Below the pieces are notes generated by a model. That model saw only the letters and a list, made by a program, of their open reading frames with translations, was not told where the DNA came from and made no database searches. Shown here piece by piece: positions 17,247 through 26,042 of a stretch of 64,000 bases of DNA (position 1 is the stretch's first letter; the number at the start of each line of letters is the position of its first letter). Source of the stretch: RAM1 sp041905405 (GTDB lineage: Bacteria; Pseudomonadota; Gammaproteobacteria; Burkholderiales; Burkholderiaceae_C); NCBI GenBank assembly GCA_041905405.1, contig JAYRLC010000007.1, positions 62,001 through 126,000 on the forward strand, read 5' to 3'. A program made the translations under genes and the position numbers.

Positions 17247-18097
17247 GGCGATGCCAGCAGGTGGCGAAGCTCCTGCAACACCTGCGCCGACGGCGGGCGC
17301 ACGCCGCGCCAGCGCTCGAAGGCCTCGGCGGCCTGCTCGACCAGCATGCCCAGACCGTCGCGCGGGACGGCGCCGTGGTTGGCGGCCCACTGCATGAACG
17401 GCTGCGTGGCGGGGCCGTACATCATGTCGATGGCCAGCGTGCCCGGCCGCAGCACGCCGTCGGGCACCGGCACGCCCGCGCCGGCCAGGCTGCTGGCCGT
17501 GCCGTTGATGACCACCTCGAACGGGCCGCCCGGCCCGTCGGAGCCGGCCAGCGCGCAGGCCGACAGCGTGGCGCCGTGCATGACGGCCAGGTCCGCATGG
17601 CGTTCAGCCAGCTCCGCGGCCTTGGCCGGCGTTCGGTTGGCGATGGCAATGTGCGCCGGCCCGGCCTGCAGCAGCGGCCCCAGCACGCCGGCCGCAGCGC
17701 CCCCGGCGCCGATCAGCAGCACGCGCGCGCCTGCCAGCGGCACGCTGGCGTTCACGGTGATGTCGGCCACCAGGCCGATGCCGTCCGTGTTGTCGGCAAA
17801 GATGCTGCCGTCGGCGTCAAAGCGCAGCGTGTTGCAGGCCTGGGCCAGGGCGGCGCGTGGCGTCATGCGCAGGCCGGGCAGGGCGCCGGCCTCGAACTTG
17901 AAGGGCACGGTGATGTTGCAGCCGCGACCGCCCTCGGCGCGGAACGCGGCGACGCCTTGCGCAAAACCGTCCAGCGGAATGAGCCGGCGACCGTAGTCGA
18001 TCTGCTGGCCTGTCAGTTCGGCAAAACGGGCATGGATCCAGGGGGATTTGCTGTGCTCGACGGGGTTGCCCATCACGCAGTACAGGTCGGTGCTCAT
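17243..18097 (-). CDS. aroE: Shikimate dehydrogenase (NADP)
   Basis: Reduces 3-dehydroshikimate to shikimate in the aromatic pathway. The 284-residue product begins CVMGNPVEHSKSPWIHARF, the shikimate-binding SKSP motif, with NITVPFKFEA (catalytic Lys), NTDGIGLVADI, the NADP fold VLLIGAGGAAAGVL and ANRTPAKA, and a C-terminal MLVEQAAEAFERWRG. It overlaps the TonB-like gene upstream and mtgA downstream by 4 bases each, so it sits in a four-gene coupled unit. The pathway's first enzyme is encoded at 31309. Confidence 0.96.
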   Translation of the reverse strand: MSTDLYCVMGNPVEHSKSPWIHARFAELTGQQIDYGRRLIPLDGFAQGVAAFRAEGGRGCNITVPFKFEAGALPGLRMTPRAALAQACNTLRFDADGSIFADNTDGIGLVADITVNASVPLAGARVLLIGAGGAAAGVLGPLLQAGPAHIAIANRTPAKAAELAERHADLAVMHGATLSACALAGSDGPGGPFEVVINGTASSLAGAGVPVPDGVLRPGTLAIDMMYGPATQPFMQWAANHGAVPRDGLGMLVEQAAEAFERWRGVRPPSAQVLQELRHLLASP

Positions 18098-18948
18098 CGG
18101 TTCGTCAATTTTGTTTCCAGCACTTCGTCGCGCGTGAACTTGAATCGCGACACCACCACGATCTGGTCGGCCCGCCGGCGCATGGCGTCGCTGAAGCGTC
18201 CGAACGGCCCGGCATTGCGTGCGATGGTCTGCGCACGCCGGTCCAGCGCGGTGATGCCTGAGGTTTCCACGATCTCGGTGTCCAGCACGCGCCCGTCGTG
18301 GTTGACCGTGACGATCATGGTCAGCTCGCCGTACAGCTTCTTGCCGGCCAGCTCGGGGAAGTTCTGCGTGCCGCGGTCCTCGATGCGCCGGCGCAGGTTG
18401 TCGTAGTAGATGGCGTACACCTCCTCGCGTGTGGCGGGGCTGATGTAGCGCTTTTTGGGCCGGGCGTTTTCCTCGTTGATGCGCCGCTCGATCTCGGCCA
18501 GCAGCTTGATGAGCTGGCGGCGCTTTTCCTCGCGCGCCACGGCCTCGGGTGTGGTGCTGGGCTGACGGGGGTCGGGCGGGGGCAGGGCGGCCAGCTGCCT
18601 CTTGATCTGCGCGAGCAGCAGTGTCTGCTGCTCCTGCATGGCCTCGATCCTGCGCTGCGAATCCTCGGCCGCGTCGCCGGTGTCGGTCAGCGCGGATGGC
18701 GGCAGCGGGCTGGTGGCGCGGCCTTTGGCCGCCTCGCCGCCGCCGGCCAGCGAAGCCTGGGCAATGGCCTGGGCCTTGTCGGGGCGTTCACTGGTCTTGG
18801 TGTTGACCAGGATCACCTCCAGCGGCGTGTCCTGGAACACGCGGTTGAAGGATTCCGGGTCCACGAAGCGAACCGTGAGCAGCACGGCATGCACGGCGAC
18901 GGACGCGCCCAATGCGATCTGCAGCGTGCTCAGGTTCTTGAGGTTCAC
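18094..18948 (-). CDS. TonB-family energy transducer-like protein
   Basis: 284 residues with one N-terminal membrane helix (about residues 11-26, IALGASVAVHAVLLTV), a periplasmic linker, a charged region likely to be coiled coil (about residues 95-165, rich in Gln, Glu, Arg and Lys) and a C-terminal TonB-like domain (about 180-284; YGELTMIVTVNHDGRVLDTE, ETSGITALDRRA). No exbB or exbD is nearby, and the coupling to an RNase and aroE does not name a cargo, so whether it energises an outer-membrane receptor or serves another envelope role is open. ATGA overlaps tie it to both flanking genes. Confidence 0.8.
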   Translation of the reverse strand: MNLKNLSTLQIALGASVAVHAVLLTVRFVDPESFNRVFQDTPLEVILVNTKTSERPDKAQAIAQASLAGGGEAAKGRATSPLPPSALTDTGDAAEDSQRRIEAMQEQQTLLLAQIKRQLAALPPPDPRQPSTTPEAVAREEKRRQLIKLLAEIERRINEENARPKKRYISPATREEVYAIYYDNLRRRIEDRGTQNFPELAGKKLYGELTMIVTVNHDGRVLDTEIVETSGITALDRRAQTIARNAGPFGRFSDAMRRRADQIVVVSRFKFTRDEVLETKLTNR

Positions 18949-21023
18949 GGGGGGGAATTATCGCCGCCGGCGGCGGCAGATTCGCCCGTGTTTTCATTGA
19001 CGTCCACCGCGATCGCAATGGGGCCGGCCACCGGCTCGTTCCCGTCGTCCTCGCCCGCGTCGTCTTGCAGCGCGGCATCGGCCGGCGCATCCAGCCGCTC
19101 GATGACCGTGCCGGCAATGTCCAGCGTGATCTCGTCAATGTCGCCCAGCTTCACCCGCACCCGGGCGCCGCGCGCCAGGCCCTGCGCGCCCACCACGGGC
19201 AGCACCAGCGGCAGTTCGTCGGCGCGCACCAGCACGGCGCCGCCAGGCAGGTTGTCCTTGAACACCGTGGCCGTCAGCTCGACGATGCCCTGCTGCTGCA
19301 GGTATTTGAGCGTCCAGAAGCGTTCCATGCCGGCCTGGTAGCCGTTGTAGGCCGTGTAGGCGGCGTCGAACGCGCTGATGACCGAGAACAGCTCGGCGTC
19401 CTTGGGCTTGAACGGCGCGGCCAGCGCGGCCGTCTTGCCGTGGCGCGCGCAGGCAATGATCTGCCACTGGTTGACCAGGTCGGTGTAGCGGCGCAGAGGC
19501 GAGGTGCTCCACGCATAGCTTTTGACGCCGATGCCCGCGTGCGGCAGCGCCTTGGTGCCCATGCGCACCTTCACGCCCGGCGCCATGGACGCCTGGCTGC
19601 GGTAGATGCCAGGCACGCCCAGATCGTTCAGCCAGCCGCCCCAGGTGCTGTTGGCCAGGATCATGGCCTCGGCCACCATCAGGTCCAGCGGCGCGCCGCG
19701 GCGGCGCACGCTGATCTGCACCTGCTCGCTGCCCTGCGGCTCATTGCCGTCGTTGCCGACCAGCCGGAAGTTGTAGTCGGGCCGGTTGAAGTTCTCGGGC
19801 TTGCCGCGCACGATCTCGCGCTGGGCCTTCAGGTGTTTGGCCAGCCGCCACAGGAACGCGAGCTGCGGCTGCAGGCCCGGCGCACCTGGTAATTCCGCGC
19901 CACCGGCTTCCAGCCATTCTTCGGTCACGGCGCTGTCCAGCTGGTCGTGGCGCAGGTTGTGGGCGATGGGCACGCGCTCCAGTTTCGTCTCGGACGACTG
20001 GATCGTGAGTGTTGCCTCGTCCATGGTCACGTACAGCGACACGGCGGGGCAGTCGCGCCCGGCCTGCAGCGTGTACGCCTGCACCACGTCGTCGGGCAGC
20101 ATGGTGATCTTGTAGCCCGGCATGTAGACCGTGGACAGGCGCACGCGCGCCACCTGGTCCTGGCCGCCGCCGGGCGCCAGCGCCAGGCCCGGCGCCGCGA
20201 TGTGGATGCCCAGCACGATGGTGCCCGTGCCCAGGCCCTGCACCGACAGCGCATCGTCGATTTCGGTGGTCTGCGAATCGTCGATGGAAAAGGCATGCAC
20301 GCCGCTGGCGACGGGCAGGTCGTCCTTGATCGCGGGCGCTTCCAGCGCGGGGAAGTTCGTGCCGCGCGGGAAGTTCTCGAACAAAAAGCGTTTCCAGTGG
20401 AACTGGTAGGCCGAATCGATGGCGCCGGCCTTTTGCAGCAGGTCCAGCGGCGCCAGTTGCGTGGCGCGCGCGGCATCGACCACGGCCTTGTACTCGGGCG
20501 CGTTCTTGTCGGGCTTGAACAGGATTTTGTAGAGCTGCTCGCGGATGGACGCGGGGCATTCGCCCTGCCCCAGCGCCTGGGCCCAATCGGCGATCTGGGC
20601 CTGGACGAGCTTCTTTTTCTCGATCGCGAGCAGCGCCTGCTGCACGATCTCGGCCGGGGCCTTCTTGAAGCGGCCCTTGCCCGCGCGGCGGAAGTAGTGC
20701 GGCGCCTCGAACAGGCGGAACAGCGCGGCGGCCTGCTGCTCCAGCGTGGCGTTGGCGCTGAAATAATCGCGCGCCAGGTCGGCAAAACCGAACTCTTCCT
20801 CGGGCGCGAATTCCCAGGCCAGCTCCAGCTCGATGCCCTGGCTCAGCGCCTGGGCATTGCGGATCAGTTCGGCGGGGGCGGGTTTTTCGAACTTGAGCAG
20901 GACGTTGGCGGCCTTGACCTTCACGCGCTTGCCGCTGTCCAGCTCGATCTGCGCCGACGATTCGGCCTCGGACATGACACGCCCGGCCTGGAATTTCCCG
21001 GCTTCTTCAAACAATGCAAACAT
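18945..21023 (-). CDS. RNase II-family 3'-5' exoribonuclease
   Basis: 692-residue hydrolytic exoribonuclease of the RNB family. After an N-terminal domain of about 230 residues, the catalytic RNB segment shows SIDDSQTTEIDDALSVQ with the metal-binding Asp cluster, then IHIAAPG, YMPGYKITMLPDD, and the late Arg-containing STSPLRRYTDLVNQWQ motif. A C-terminal S1-like domain (about 565-650) and an acidic tail follow. The overall form resembles the RNase II/VacB-like proteins of betaproteobacteria and not full-length RNase R. It is the first gene of the rnb-tonB-aroE-mtgA unit. Confidence 0.87.
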   Translation of the reverse strand: MFALFEEAGKFQAGRVMSEAESSAQIELDSGKRVKVKAANVLLKFEKPAPAELIRNAQALSQGIELELAWEFAPEEEFGFADLARDYFSANATLEQQAAALFRLFEAPHYFRRAGKGRFKKAPAEIVQQALLAIEKKKLVQAQIADWAQALGQGECPASIREQLYKILFKPDKNAPEYKAVVDAARATQLAPLDLLQKAGAIDSAYQFHWKRFLFENFPRGTNFPALEAPAIKDDLPVASGVHAFSIDDSQTTEIDDALSVQGLGTGTIVLGIHIAAPGLALAPGGGQDQVARVRLSTVYMPGYKITMLPDDVVQAYTLQAGRDCPAVSLYVTMDEATLTIQSSETKLERVPIAHNLRHDQLDSAVTEEWLEAGGAELPGAPGLQPQLAFLWRLAKHLKAQREIVRGKPENFNRPDYNFRLVGNDGNEPQGSEQVQISVRRRGAPLDLMVAEAMILANSTWGGWLNDLGVPGIYRSQASMAPGVKVRMGTKALPHAGIGVKSYAWSTSPLRRYTDLVNQWQIIACARHGKTAALAAPFKPKDAELFSVISAFDAAYTAYNGYQAGMERFWTLKYLQQQGIVELTATVFKDNLPGGAVLVRADELPLVLPVVGAQGLARGARVRVKLGDIDEITLDIAGTVIERLDAPADAALQDDAGEDDGNEPVAGPIAIAVDVNENTGESAAAGGDNSPP

Positions 21024-21062
21024 GGGGCGGATTGTCCCATGCGGCCTGCACGGCCAGGCGCG

Positions 21063-21677
21063 TCAGCCGGTCGCCAGGCACAGGAACGAAAACATCTGGT
21101 CGATGTGGTCGTCGAAGTCGCTCAGGGCGTGGTCGGAGCCTTCCAGCAGCTTGACGCGGGCGCCGGGGTAGCGGCCCGTCATCTCGCGCCAGTCCAGCAC
21201 CTCGTCGCCCTTGGCGATCACGGCGAAATAGCGGCTGGGGTCGGCCACAGGGCCGTGGGCCAGCGCTAGCAGCTCTTCCACGAAACGCGGCTCGAAATAA
21301 AAGCGCTCGTTCGGGTCATGCCAGGCGGTCTGTTCACCGATGTACTTGGCCAGGTCGCGGGCCGGGTCGATGGCGGGGTTGAGCAGCACGGCCTTGCACC
21401 CGCGTGTTTCGGACACGTGCGTGGCATAAAAGCCGCCCAGCGACGAGCCCACGACGGCCATTGCGTGTGCCGGCCAGGCTGCGATGCCGTCCATGACCAT
21501 CGCCATCGCCTCGCGGGGGGACGGTGGCAGTTGCGGGCACCACCAGGTCACGCCGGGGTGCCGCGCGGCCACGCGGGCCGCCACCTGGCGGGCCTTGGCC
21601 GACTGCGGCGACGAACGGAAGCCGTGCAGGTACAGCAGGTGCGTCACGGGGGGCGCGGAGTGGGGTGCGTGGGTCAC
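21063..21677 (-). CDS. YqiA-type alpha/beta-hydrolase esterase
   Basis: About 204 residues; YqiA-like esterases hydrolyse short acyl esters and are cytoplasmic. The start reads LLYLHGFRSSPQSAKAR, the nucleophile elbow is VGSSLGGFYATHVSE, and the late Asp and His candidates are GDEVLDWREM and EGSDHALSDFDDH. The predicted GTG at 21677 is weakly supported; a second in-frame GTG 30 bases downstream would give 194 residues. It lies 39 bases upstream of the RNase gene in the same direction. Confidence 0.82.
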   Translation of the reverse strand: MTHAPHSAPPVTHLLYLHGFRSSPQSAKARQVAARVAARHPGVTWWCPQLPPSPREAMAMVMDGIAAWPAHAMAVVGSSLGGFYATHVSETRGCKAVLLNPAIDPARDLAKYIGEQTAWHDPNERFYFEPRFVEELLALAHGPVADPSRYFAVIAKGDEVLDWREMTGRYPGARVKLLEGSDHALSDFDDHIDQMFSFLCLATG

Positions 21678-21778
21678 GCCGCGATGTTCCCATATTCATG
21701 GGAGCGCGGCGCAGGCGACGCCCGCGGCCTGCCCGCCTACACTGGTGGCAAGGAGCGGCCCGGCATCGGGCCTGTGTG

Positions 21779-22474
21779 ATGTGGAAGGTTCTGGTCGTTG
21801 AAGATGACCCGCAGATGCGGGATTTCTTTGCCGCGAGCGTGGCGCGCAACGCCCAGCTCGCGCTGGCCGGCTGCGTGGGCACGCTGGCCGAGGCACGGGC
21901 ATGGCTGGACAGTCCGGGCCACGCCGTGGACGTGCTGCTGGTCGACCTGGGGCTGCCCGACGGCAGCGGGCTGGACGCGATCCGCCACGCGACTCGGCTG
22001 CATCCGGGCTGCGAATCGCTGGTGATTTCGGTCTTCGGCGACGACGACAACGTACTGGCCAGCATCGAGGCCGGCGCGCTCGGCTACATCCACAAGGACT
22101 CCACGCCCGACGACATCGCCAGCACCATCCTGGAGATGAAGTCCGGCGCATCACCCATCTCGCCCATGATCGCGCGGCGCGTGCTGTCCCGGTTCATGAG
22201 CCTGCGCGAAAGCCGGGCCCAGCCGGCAGCGGCGCCGCCCGCGCCTGAGCCGGCGGCCGTGCCGGACCGGCCGGCGCTGTCCAACCGCGAGCAGGAGGTG
22301 CTGGAGCTGATTTCGCGCGGCTTTTCGTACGCCGATATTGCGCGGCTGCAATCGGTGAGCGTGCACACCGTGCAGACCCATATCAAGAACCTGTACCGCA
22401 AGCTCGCCGTCCGGTCCCGCAGCGAAGCGGTGTTCGAGGCAACCCAGCTTGGCCTGTTGGCGCGCCATGGCTGA
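21779..22474 (+). CDS. NarL/LuxR-type response regulator
   Basis: 231-residue DNA-binding regulator. Receiver domain at residues 1-120 with VLVVEDDPQM, phospho-acceptor Asp56 in LLVDLGLPDGSG, and the Lys in YIHKDST; C-terminal LuxR helix-turn-helix at about 165-228 (LSNREQEVLELISRGFSYAD, VHTVQTHIKNLYRKL). An Ala/Pro-rich linker of about 25 residues joins them. The ATG at 21779 starts directly at the receiver; upstream sequence is not conserved-looking. The kinase gene overlaps its 3' end by 8 bases, so the two form a two-component operon. Target genes are not evident. Confidence 0.93.
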   Translation: MWKVLVVEDDPQMRDFFAASVARNAQLALAGCVGTLAEARAWLDSPGHAVDVLLVDLGLPDGSGLDAIRHATRLHPGCESLVISVFGDDDNVLASIEAGALGYIHKDSTPDDIASTILEMKSGASPISPMIARRVLSRFMSLRESRAQPAAAPPAPEPAAVPDRPALSNREQEVLELISRGFSYADIARLQSVSVHTVQTHIKNLYRKLAVRSRSEAVFEATQLGLLARHG

Positions 22475-24347
22475 CCGCGTCCGCGCAGGGGCGCGCGGGT
22501 GGATGCTGGTGGTGTTGGGACTGACGGCCGTGCTGGTGACGGCCTTGGCCCATACCCCCACCCCCATACAGGCGCCGGTCCAGACGCAGGTGCTGCAACT
22601 GGTTCAGGCCCAGGCTGTATTGACTCCGCAGGACGGCGGCGTCCAGCAGGCAGAGGTCGTGCTGCCGTACCACTGGGACCGCGAGCAGCGCTACCGTGCG
22701 GGCGAGGCAGTGTTCGACGTGCCGTTCTCGCTTTCGGTAGAACCGTCGGGGCCGTGGGGTATTTATTTCCCGCGAATCGGCAACACAGCGCAAATCCACC
22801 TCAACGGCTCACTCCTGGCGCAACTGGGAGGCATACGGTCGCCTAACTCCGACGACTTTGCCAAGGGTCCGCAATACATTGCGGTACCGCCGCGGCTGCT
22901 CACGCGCGACAACCTGCTGCGCGTGCACTTGCACGCCGATGCCGGGCGCCGCGGTGGGCTGTCGTCCATCCTGGTGGGGCCCGAGGAGCAGGTGCGTGCG
23001 CTGTATGCCGACAGCTTCCGCTGGCGGGTGTCGGCATCCATGGCGGTCACGATCTTCAGCCTGATCGTGGGGGCGGTGGCGCTGGCGTTGTGGGCGACCC
23101 AGACCGAGCCGGGCTCCGTGCCCGCGCCGCGCCGCGACAGCGTCTATCTGGCCGCCGGGATGGCCGAGCTGTGCTGGGCGCTGCGCGTGGGCGATGTGGC
23201 CATCGAGCAGCCGCCGCTGCCCTGGCCCGCATGGGGCATTGTTGTGACTGCCGCGTTTGCCGGCTGGTTCTGCGGCATTGCGCTGTTCTGCCACCACGTG
23301 GCTGGCTGGCATCGGCACCGCTCCATGCCCTGGGTGCGCACCGGGCTGTGGGCGCTGTTCTGCACGTCGCTGCTCGCGTCCACGCTGTCGTTTGCCACGC
23401 GCAACCCGCTGTACCTGACGGCCTGGCTGGGCAGCGCCAACGCGCTGTTCGTCCTGTACGCGCTGGTGTACCTGGTGGGCGCGGTGCGCCAGCCCACCAC
23501 CGCCCGGCTGCTGGTGGCCGGCGCCGGCACGCTGAACGTGGCCATGGGTGTGCGCGACTGGATCACCATCCGCCTGAGCGGCAGCCTGGCCGACACCACC
23601 TGGATCCGGTATTCGTCCGTGCTGTTCGGGCTCGTGCTGGGCTACATCGTGATCAGCCGGTTCCGTGCGGCGCAGGGCCAGGCGCATGACCTGATGGCCA
23701 ACCTTGCCGCCCGGGTGTCGGAAAAGGAAGCGGCGTTGCAGCAAAGCTACGCACGCGTGGAGCAGCTGGCCCGCGAGCAGGAGCGCACCAGCGAGCGTGC
23801 CCGCATCCTGCGCGACATGCACGACGGCGTGGGATCGCACATCAGTTCGGCGATCCGCCAGTTGCAGTCGGGCAAGGCCAGCCAGACCCAGGTGTTGCAG
23901 ACGCTGCGCGACTCGCTGGACCAGCTCAAGCTGCAGATCGATTCCATGAACCTGCCGCCGGGCGACATCACGGCGCTGCTGGCCAACCTGCGCTACCGGC
24001 TGGAGCCGCGCTTTGCGGCGTCCGACATCGAGCTGCAATGGGACGTGGACCTGATCCCGCCCCTGCAGCGGCTGGACGCGCATGCCATGCGGCAGTTGCA
24101 GTTCATGCTGTTCGAGGCCTTTTCCAACGTGCTGCAGCACGCCCAGGCGAGCGTGCTGCGCATCGAAGCCGGAATGCTGGGCGGCACCGCCCAGCTGCGC
24201 GTGATCGACAACGGACGCGGCTTTGACCTGCGGGCCACACCGCGCCGCGGCCTGCTCAGCCTGCGCGAACGGGCTGCTGCCATCGGCGCCGACCTGAACC
24301 TGACCAGCGAGCCGGGGTGCACGGTGGTGGAAATCCTGATCGACTGA
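22467..24347 (+). CDS. Sensor histidine kinase with DISM extracellular domain and 7TM region
   Basis: 626 residues from the ATG at 22467. After an N-terminal helix comes a periplasmic jelly-roll-like 7TMR-DISM domain (about residues 35-185; PWGIYFPRIGNTAQIHLNG, RLLTRDNLLRVHLHAD), then about seven membrane helices (190-410), a coiled coil, the HisKA_3 phosphorylation segment ILRDMHDGVGSHISS with His452, and a HATPase domain with LFEAFSNVLQHAQ, VIDNGRGFD and RRGLLSLRERAAAIGA. This is the NarX/DesK-like kinase class that pairs with NarL-type regulators such as its upstream neighbour. DISM domains often bind carbohydrates, but the ligand here is unknown. Confidence 0.92.
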   Translation: MADRVRAGARGWMLVVLGLTAVLVTALAHTPTPIQAPVQTQVLQLVQAQAVLTPQDGGVQQAEVVLPYHWDREQRYRAGEAVFDVPFSLSVEPSGPWGIYFPRIGNTAQIHLNGSLLAQLGGIRSPNSDDFAKGPQYIAVPPRLLTRDNLLRVHLHADAGRRGGLSSILVGPEEQVRALYADSFRWRVSASMAVTIFSLIVGAVALALWATQTEPGSVPAPRRDSVYLAAGMAELCWALRVGDVAIEQPPLPWPAWGIVVTAAFAGWFCGIALFCHHVAGWHRHRSMPWVRTGLWALFCTSLLASTLSFATRNPLYLTAWLGSANALFVLYALVYLVGAVRQPTTARLLVAGAGTLNVAMGVRDWITIRLSGSLADTTWIRYSSVLFGLVLGYIVISRFRAAQGQAHDLMANLAARVSEKEAALQQSYARVEQLAREQERTSERARILRDMHDGVGSHISSAIRQLQSGKASQTQVLQTLRDSLDQLKLQIDSMNLPPGDITALLANLRYRLEPRFAASDIELQWDVDLIPPLQRLDAHAMRQLQFMLFEAFSNVLQHAQASVLRIEAGMLGGTAQLRVIDNGRGFDLRATPRRGLLSLRERAAAIGADLNLTSEPGCTVVEILID

Positions 24348-24379
24348 CTCAGGGCGATTGCGCTCTCCGGCTGAAAGCG

Positions 24380-24557
24380 CCTGACGGGACGGCGCCCTGT
24401 TCGCGCCACCAGCGCCCGGTCCCCTTCGGGGCGAGCCGCTGCAGTACTCAGGTCGGCGACATCCACCAAGCCCTCCGTCCACACCTGTGCGCCGCCCCTC
24501 CGCGCTTCGCGCCCGGGCTCTTGATCGGTGGCGCGAACAGGGCGCCATCCCGTCAGG
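24380..24557. repeat. 178-bp inverted-repeat element, copy A
   Basis: Bounded by 31-bp terminal inverted repeats (24380-24410 and 24527-24557) that match at 30 of 31 positions; the left end begins CCTGACGGGACGGCGCCC. The interior includes CCCCTTCGGGG and a stretch reading CGCTGCAGTACTCAGG. Its 130-bp core (24404-24533) is found again, inverted and diverged, as copy B. No reading frame in it resembles a protein. It occupies part of the 537-bp gene-free region 24348-24884, whose remaining bases (24348-24379 and 24558-24610) show nothing recognisable. Confidence 0.8.
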
Positions 24558-24610
24558 CTTGCGGCGCTCGAGAGAAGGGACCGCGGACTTTTTGTGACGC
24601 TGGCCCCAAG

Positions 24611-24788
24611 CCCGTCGCGGTGGGGCGGCGCTTTCGCCACCGATCAAGAGCCCGGGCGCGAAGCACGGAGGGCTGGCGCACGGGTATGGACGGAGACCGC
24701 GTTGTCACCCGCCGGCCTGAGTACTGCAGCGGCTCGCCCCGAAGGGGATCGGGCTCTGGTGGCGAAAGCGCCGCCCCGCCGCGACGGG
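24611..24788. repeat. 178-bp inverted-repeat element, copy B (inverted relative to A)
   Basis: Same length as copy A, with its own 31-bp terminal inverted repeats (24611-24641 and 24758-24788, 30 of 31 matching; left end begins CCCGTCGCGGTGGGGCGG). The 130-bp core 24635-24764 is the reverse complement of the copy A core, with blocks such as CACCGATCAAGAGCCCGGGC and GAGTACTGCAGCGGCTCGCC conserved and the middle diverged. No transposase or target-site duplication was seen. Confidence 0.8.
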
Positions 24789-24806
24789 CGTTCCCCCGGA
24801 GGCAAC

Positions 24807-24862
24807 AAGACCGCCAGATCAAGACCGCCAGATCAAGACCGCCAGATCAAGACCGCCAGATC
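24807..24862. repeat. Four perfect 14-bp tandem repeats upstream of rodA
   Basis: Unit AAGACCGCCAGATC repeated exactly at 24807, 24821, 24835 and 24849, followed by a degenerate fifth unit AAGGCCGCCCGATA (24863-24876) that contains the rodA -10-like box. The array starts 18 bases after element copy B. A slippage-prone array at this distance could change promoter spacing or serve as an operator. Confidence 0.85.
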
Positions 24863-24872
24863 AAGGCCGCCC

Positions 24873-24878
24873 GATAAT
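24873..24878 (+). promoter_or_regulatory. Possible -10 box of rodA promoter
   Basis: GATAAT ends 6 bases before the rodA ATG, with no Shine-Dalgarno between. A start site 7 bases downstream would coincide with the A of the ATG. No good -35 is visible in the tandem repeats. Confidence 0.4.
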
Positions 24879-24884
24879 GGCGCC

Positions 24885-26042
24885 ATGGCGGCCGTATTCG
24901 ACAAACCTTCCCTCTGGCAACGCACCGCGCCGCTGCTGCGCGGCTTTGACGGGCCGCTGGCCTTTGCCGTGTTCCTGCTGGCCTGCGCCGGCCTGCTGAC
25001 CATGTATTCGTCCGGCTACGACCATGGTTCGCGCTTCGTGGACCATGGCCGCAACATGCTGATCGCGGGCACCATCATGTTCCTGGTCGCGCAGGTGCCC
25101 CCCCAGCGGCTCATGAGCTTTGCCGTGCCCCTGTACGTGGCGGGCGTGACGCTGCTGGTGGCCGTGGCGGTGTTCGGCATCACGCGCAAGGGCGCCACGC
25201 GCTGGCTCAACGTGGGCGTCACCGTCATCCAGCCCAGCGAAATCCTGAAAATCGCCATGCCGCTCATGCTGGCCTGGTGGTTCCAGAAGCGCGAAGGCCA
25301 GCTGCGCCCGCTGGACTTCATCGTGGCGGGCCTGCTGCTGGTGGTGCCGGTCGGACTCATCATGAAACAGCCCGACCTGGGCACGTCGCTGCTGGTGCTG
25401 GCGGCGGGGCTGTCGGTCATCTTCTTTGCCGGGCTGAGCTGGAGGCTGATCATTCCGCCGGTGGCGCTGGCGCTCACGGGCATGGTGCTGCTGGTCGTCT
25501 TCGAGCCGCGGCTGTGCGCCGACGGCGTGCGCTGGTTCGTGCTGCACGACTACCAGCAGCAGCGCATCTGCACGCTGCTGGACCCCACGCGCGACCCGCT
25601 GGGCAAGGGCTTTCACATCATCCAGGGCATGATCGCCATCGGCTCGGGCGGGCTGTTCGGCAAGGGCTTCATGCAGGGCACGCAGACCCACCTGGAGTTC
25701 ATCCCCGAGCGCACCACTGACTTCATCTTCGCCGCGTTTTCCGAGGAGTTCGGCCTGCTGGGCAACCTGCTGCTGATCGCCGGCTTCATCTTCCTGATCC
25801 TGCGCGGGCTGACCATTGCGCTGGAAGCGTCCACGCTGTTCTCGCGCCTGCTGGCGGGGGCGGTGACGCTGATCTTCTTCACCTACGCCTTCGTGAACAT
25901 GGGCATGGTCAGCGGCATCCTGCCGGTGGTGGGTGTGCCGCTGCCCTTCATCAGCTATGGCGGCACGGCCATGGTCACGCTGGGCGCGGGGCTGGGCATC
26001 CTGATGTCGGTCGCCAAGGCCAAAAGGCTGGTGCAGACATGA
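24885..26042 (+). CDS. rodA: Elongasome SEDS-family peptidoglycan glycosyltransferase RodA
   Basis: Membrane glycosyltransferase that works with PBP2 in cell elongation. The 385 residues begin MAAVFDKPSLWQRTAPLL, with about ten membrane helices, ITRKGATRWLNVG, IQPSEILKIAMPLML, MKQPDLGTSLLV, PERTTDFIFAAFSEEFGLLG and LPFISYGGTAMV. It is shorter in its N-terminus than FtsW at 3990 and has RodA-type loops. The start at 24885 was chosen because upstream in-frame sequence is the tandem repeat. mreBCD and mrdA, often adjacent to rodA, are not here; its stop overlaps the next gene by 4 bases. Confidence 0.95.
   Translation: MAAVFDKPSLWQRTAPLLRGFDGPLAFAVFLLACAGLLTMYSSGYDHGSRFVDHGRNMLIAGTIMFLVAQVPPQRLMSFAVPLYVAGVTLLVAVAVFGITRKGATRWLNVGVTVIQPSEILKIAMPLMLAWWFQKREGQLRPLDFIVAGLLLVVPVGLIMKQPDLGTSLLVLAAGLSVIFFAGLSWRLIIPPVALALTGMVLLVVFEPRLCADGVRWFVLHDYQQQRICTLLDPTRDPLGKGFHIIQGMIAIGSGGLFGKGFMQGTQTHLEFIPERTTDFIFAAFSEEFGLLGNLLLIAGFIFLILRGLTIALEASTLFSRLLAGAVTLIFFTYAFVNMGMVSGILPVVGVPLPFISYGGTAMVTLGAGLGILMSVAKAKRLVQT

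Noticed and set aside
24380..24788. Insertion sequence or its remnant
   Set aside because: Terminal inverted repeats are present, but no transposase-like frame and no target-site duplication were found; kept as a repeat element of unknown type.
24807..24862. CRISPR array
   Set aside because: Units are 14 bp, directly abutting with no spacers, and no cas genes are present.
24528..24884. In-frame N-terminal extension of rodA through element B and the tandem repeats
   Set aside because: The extension is repeat-derived, unlike any RodA N-terminus, and the ATG at 24885 gives the family length.
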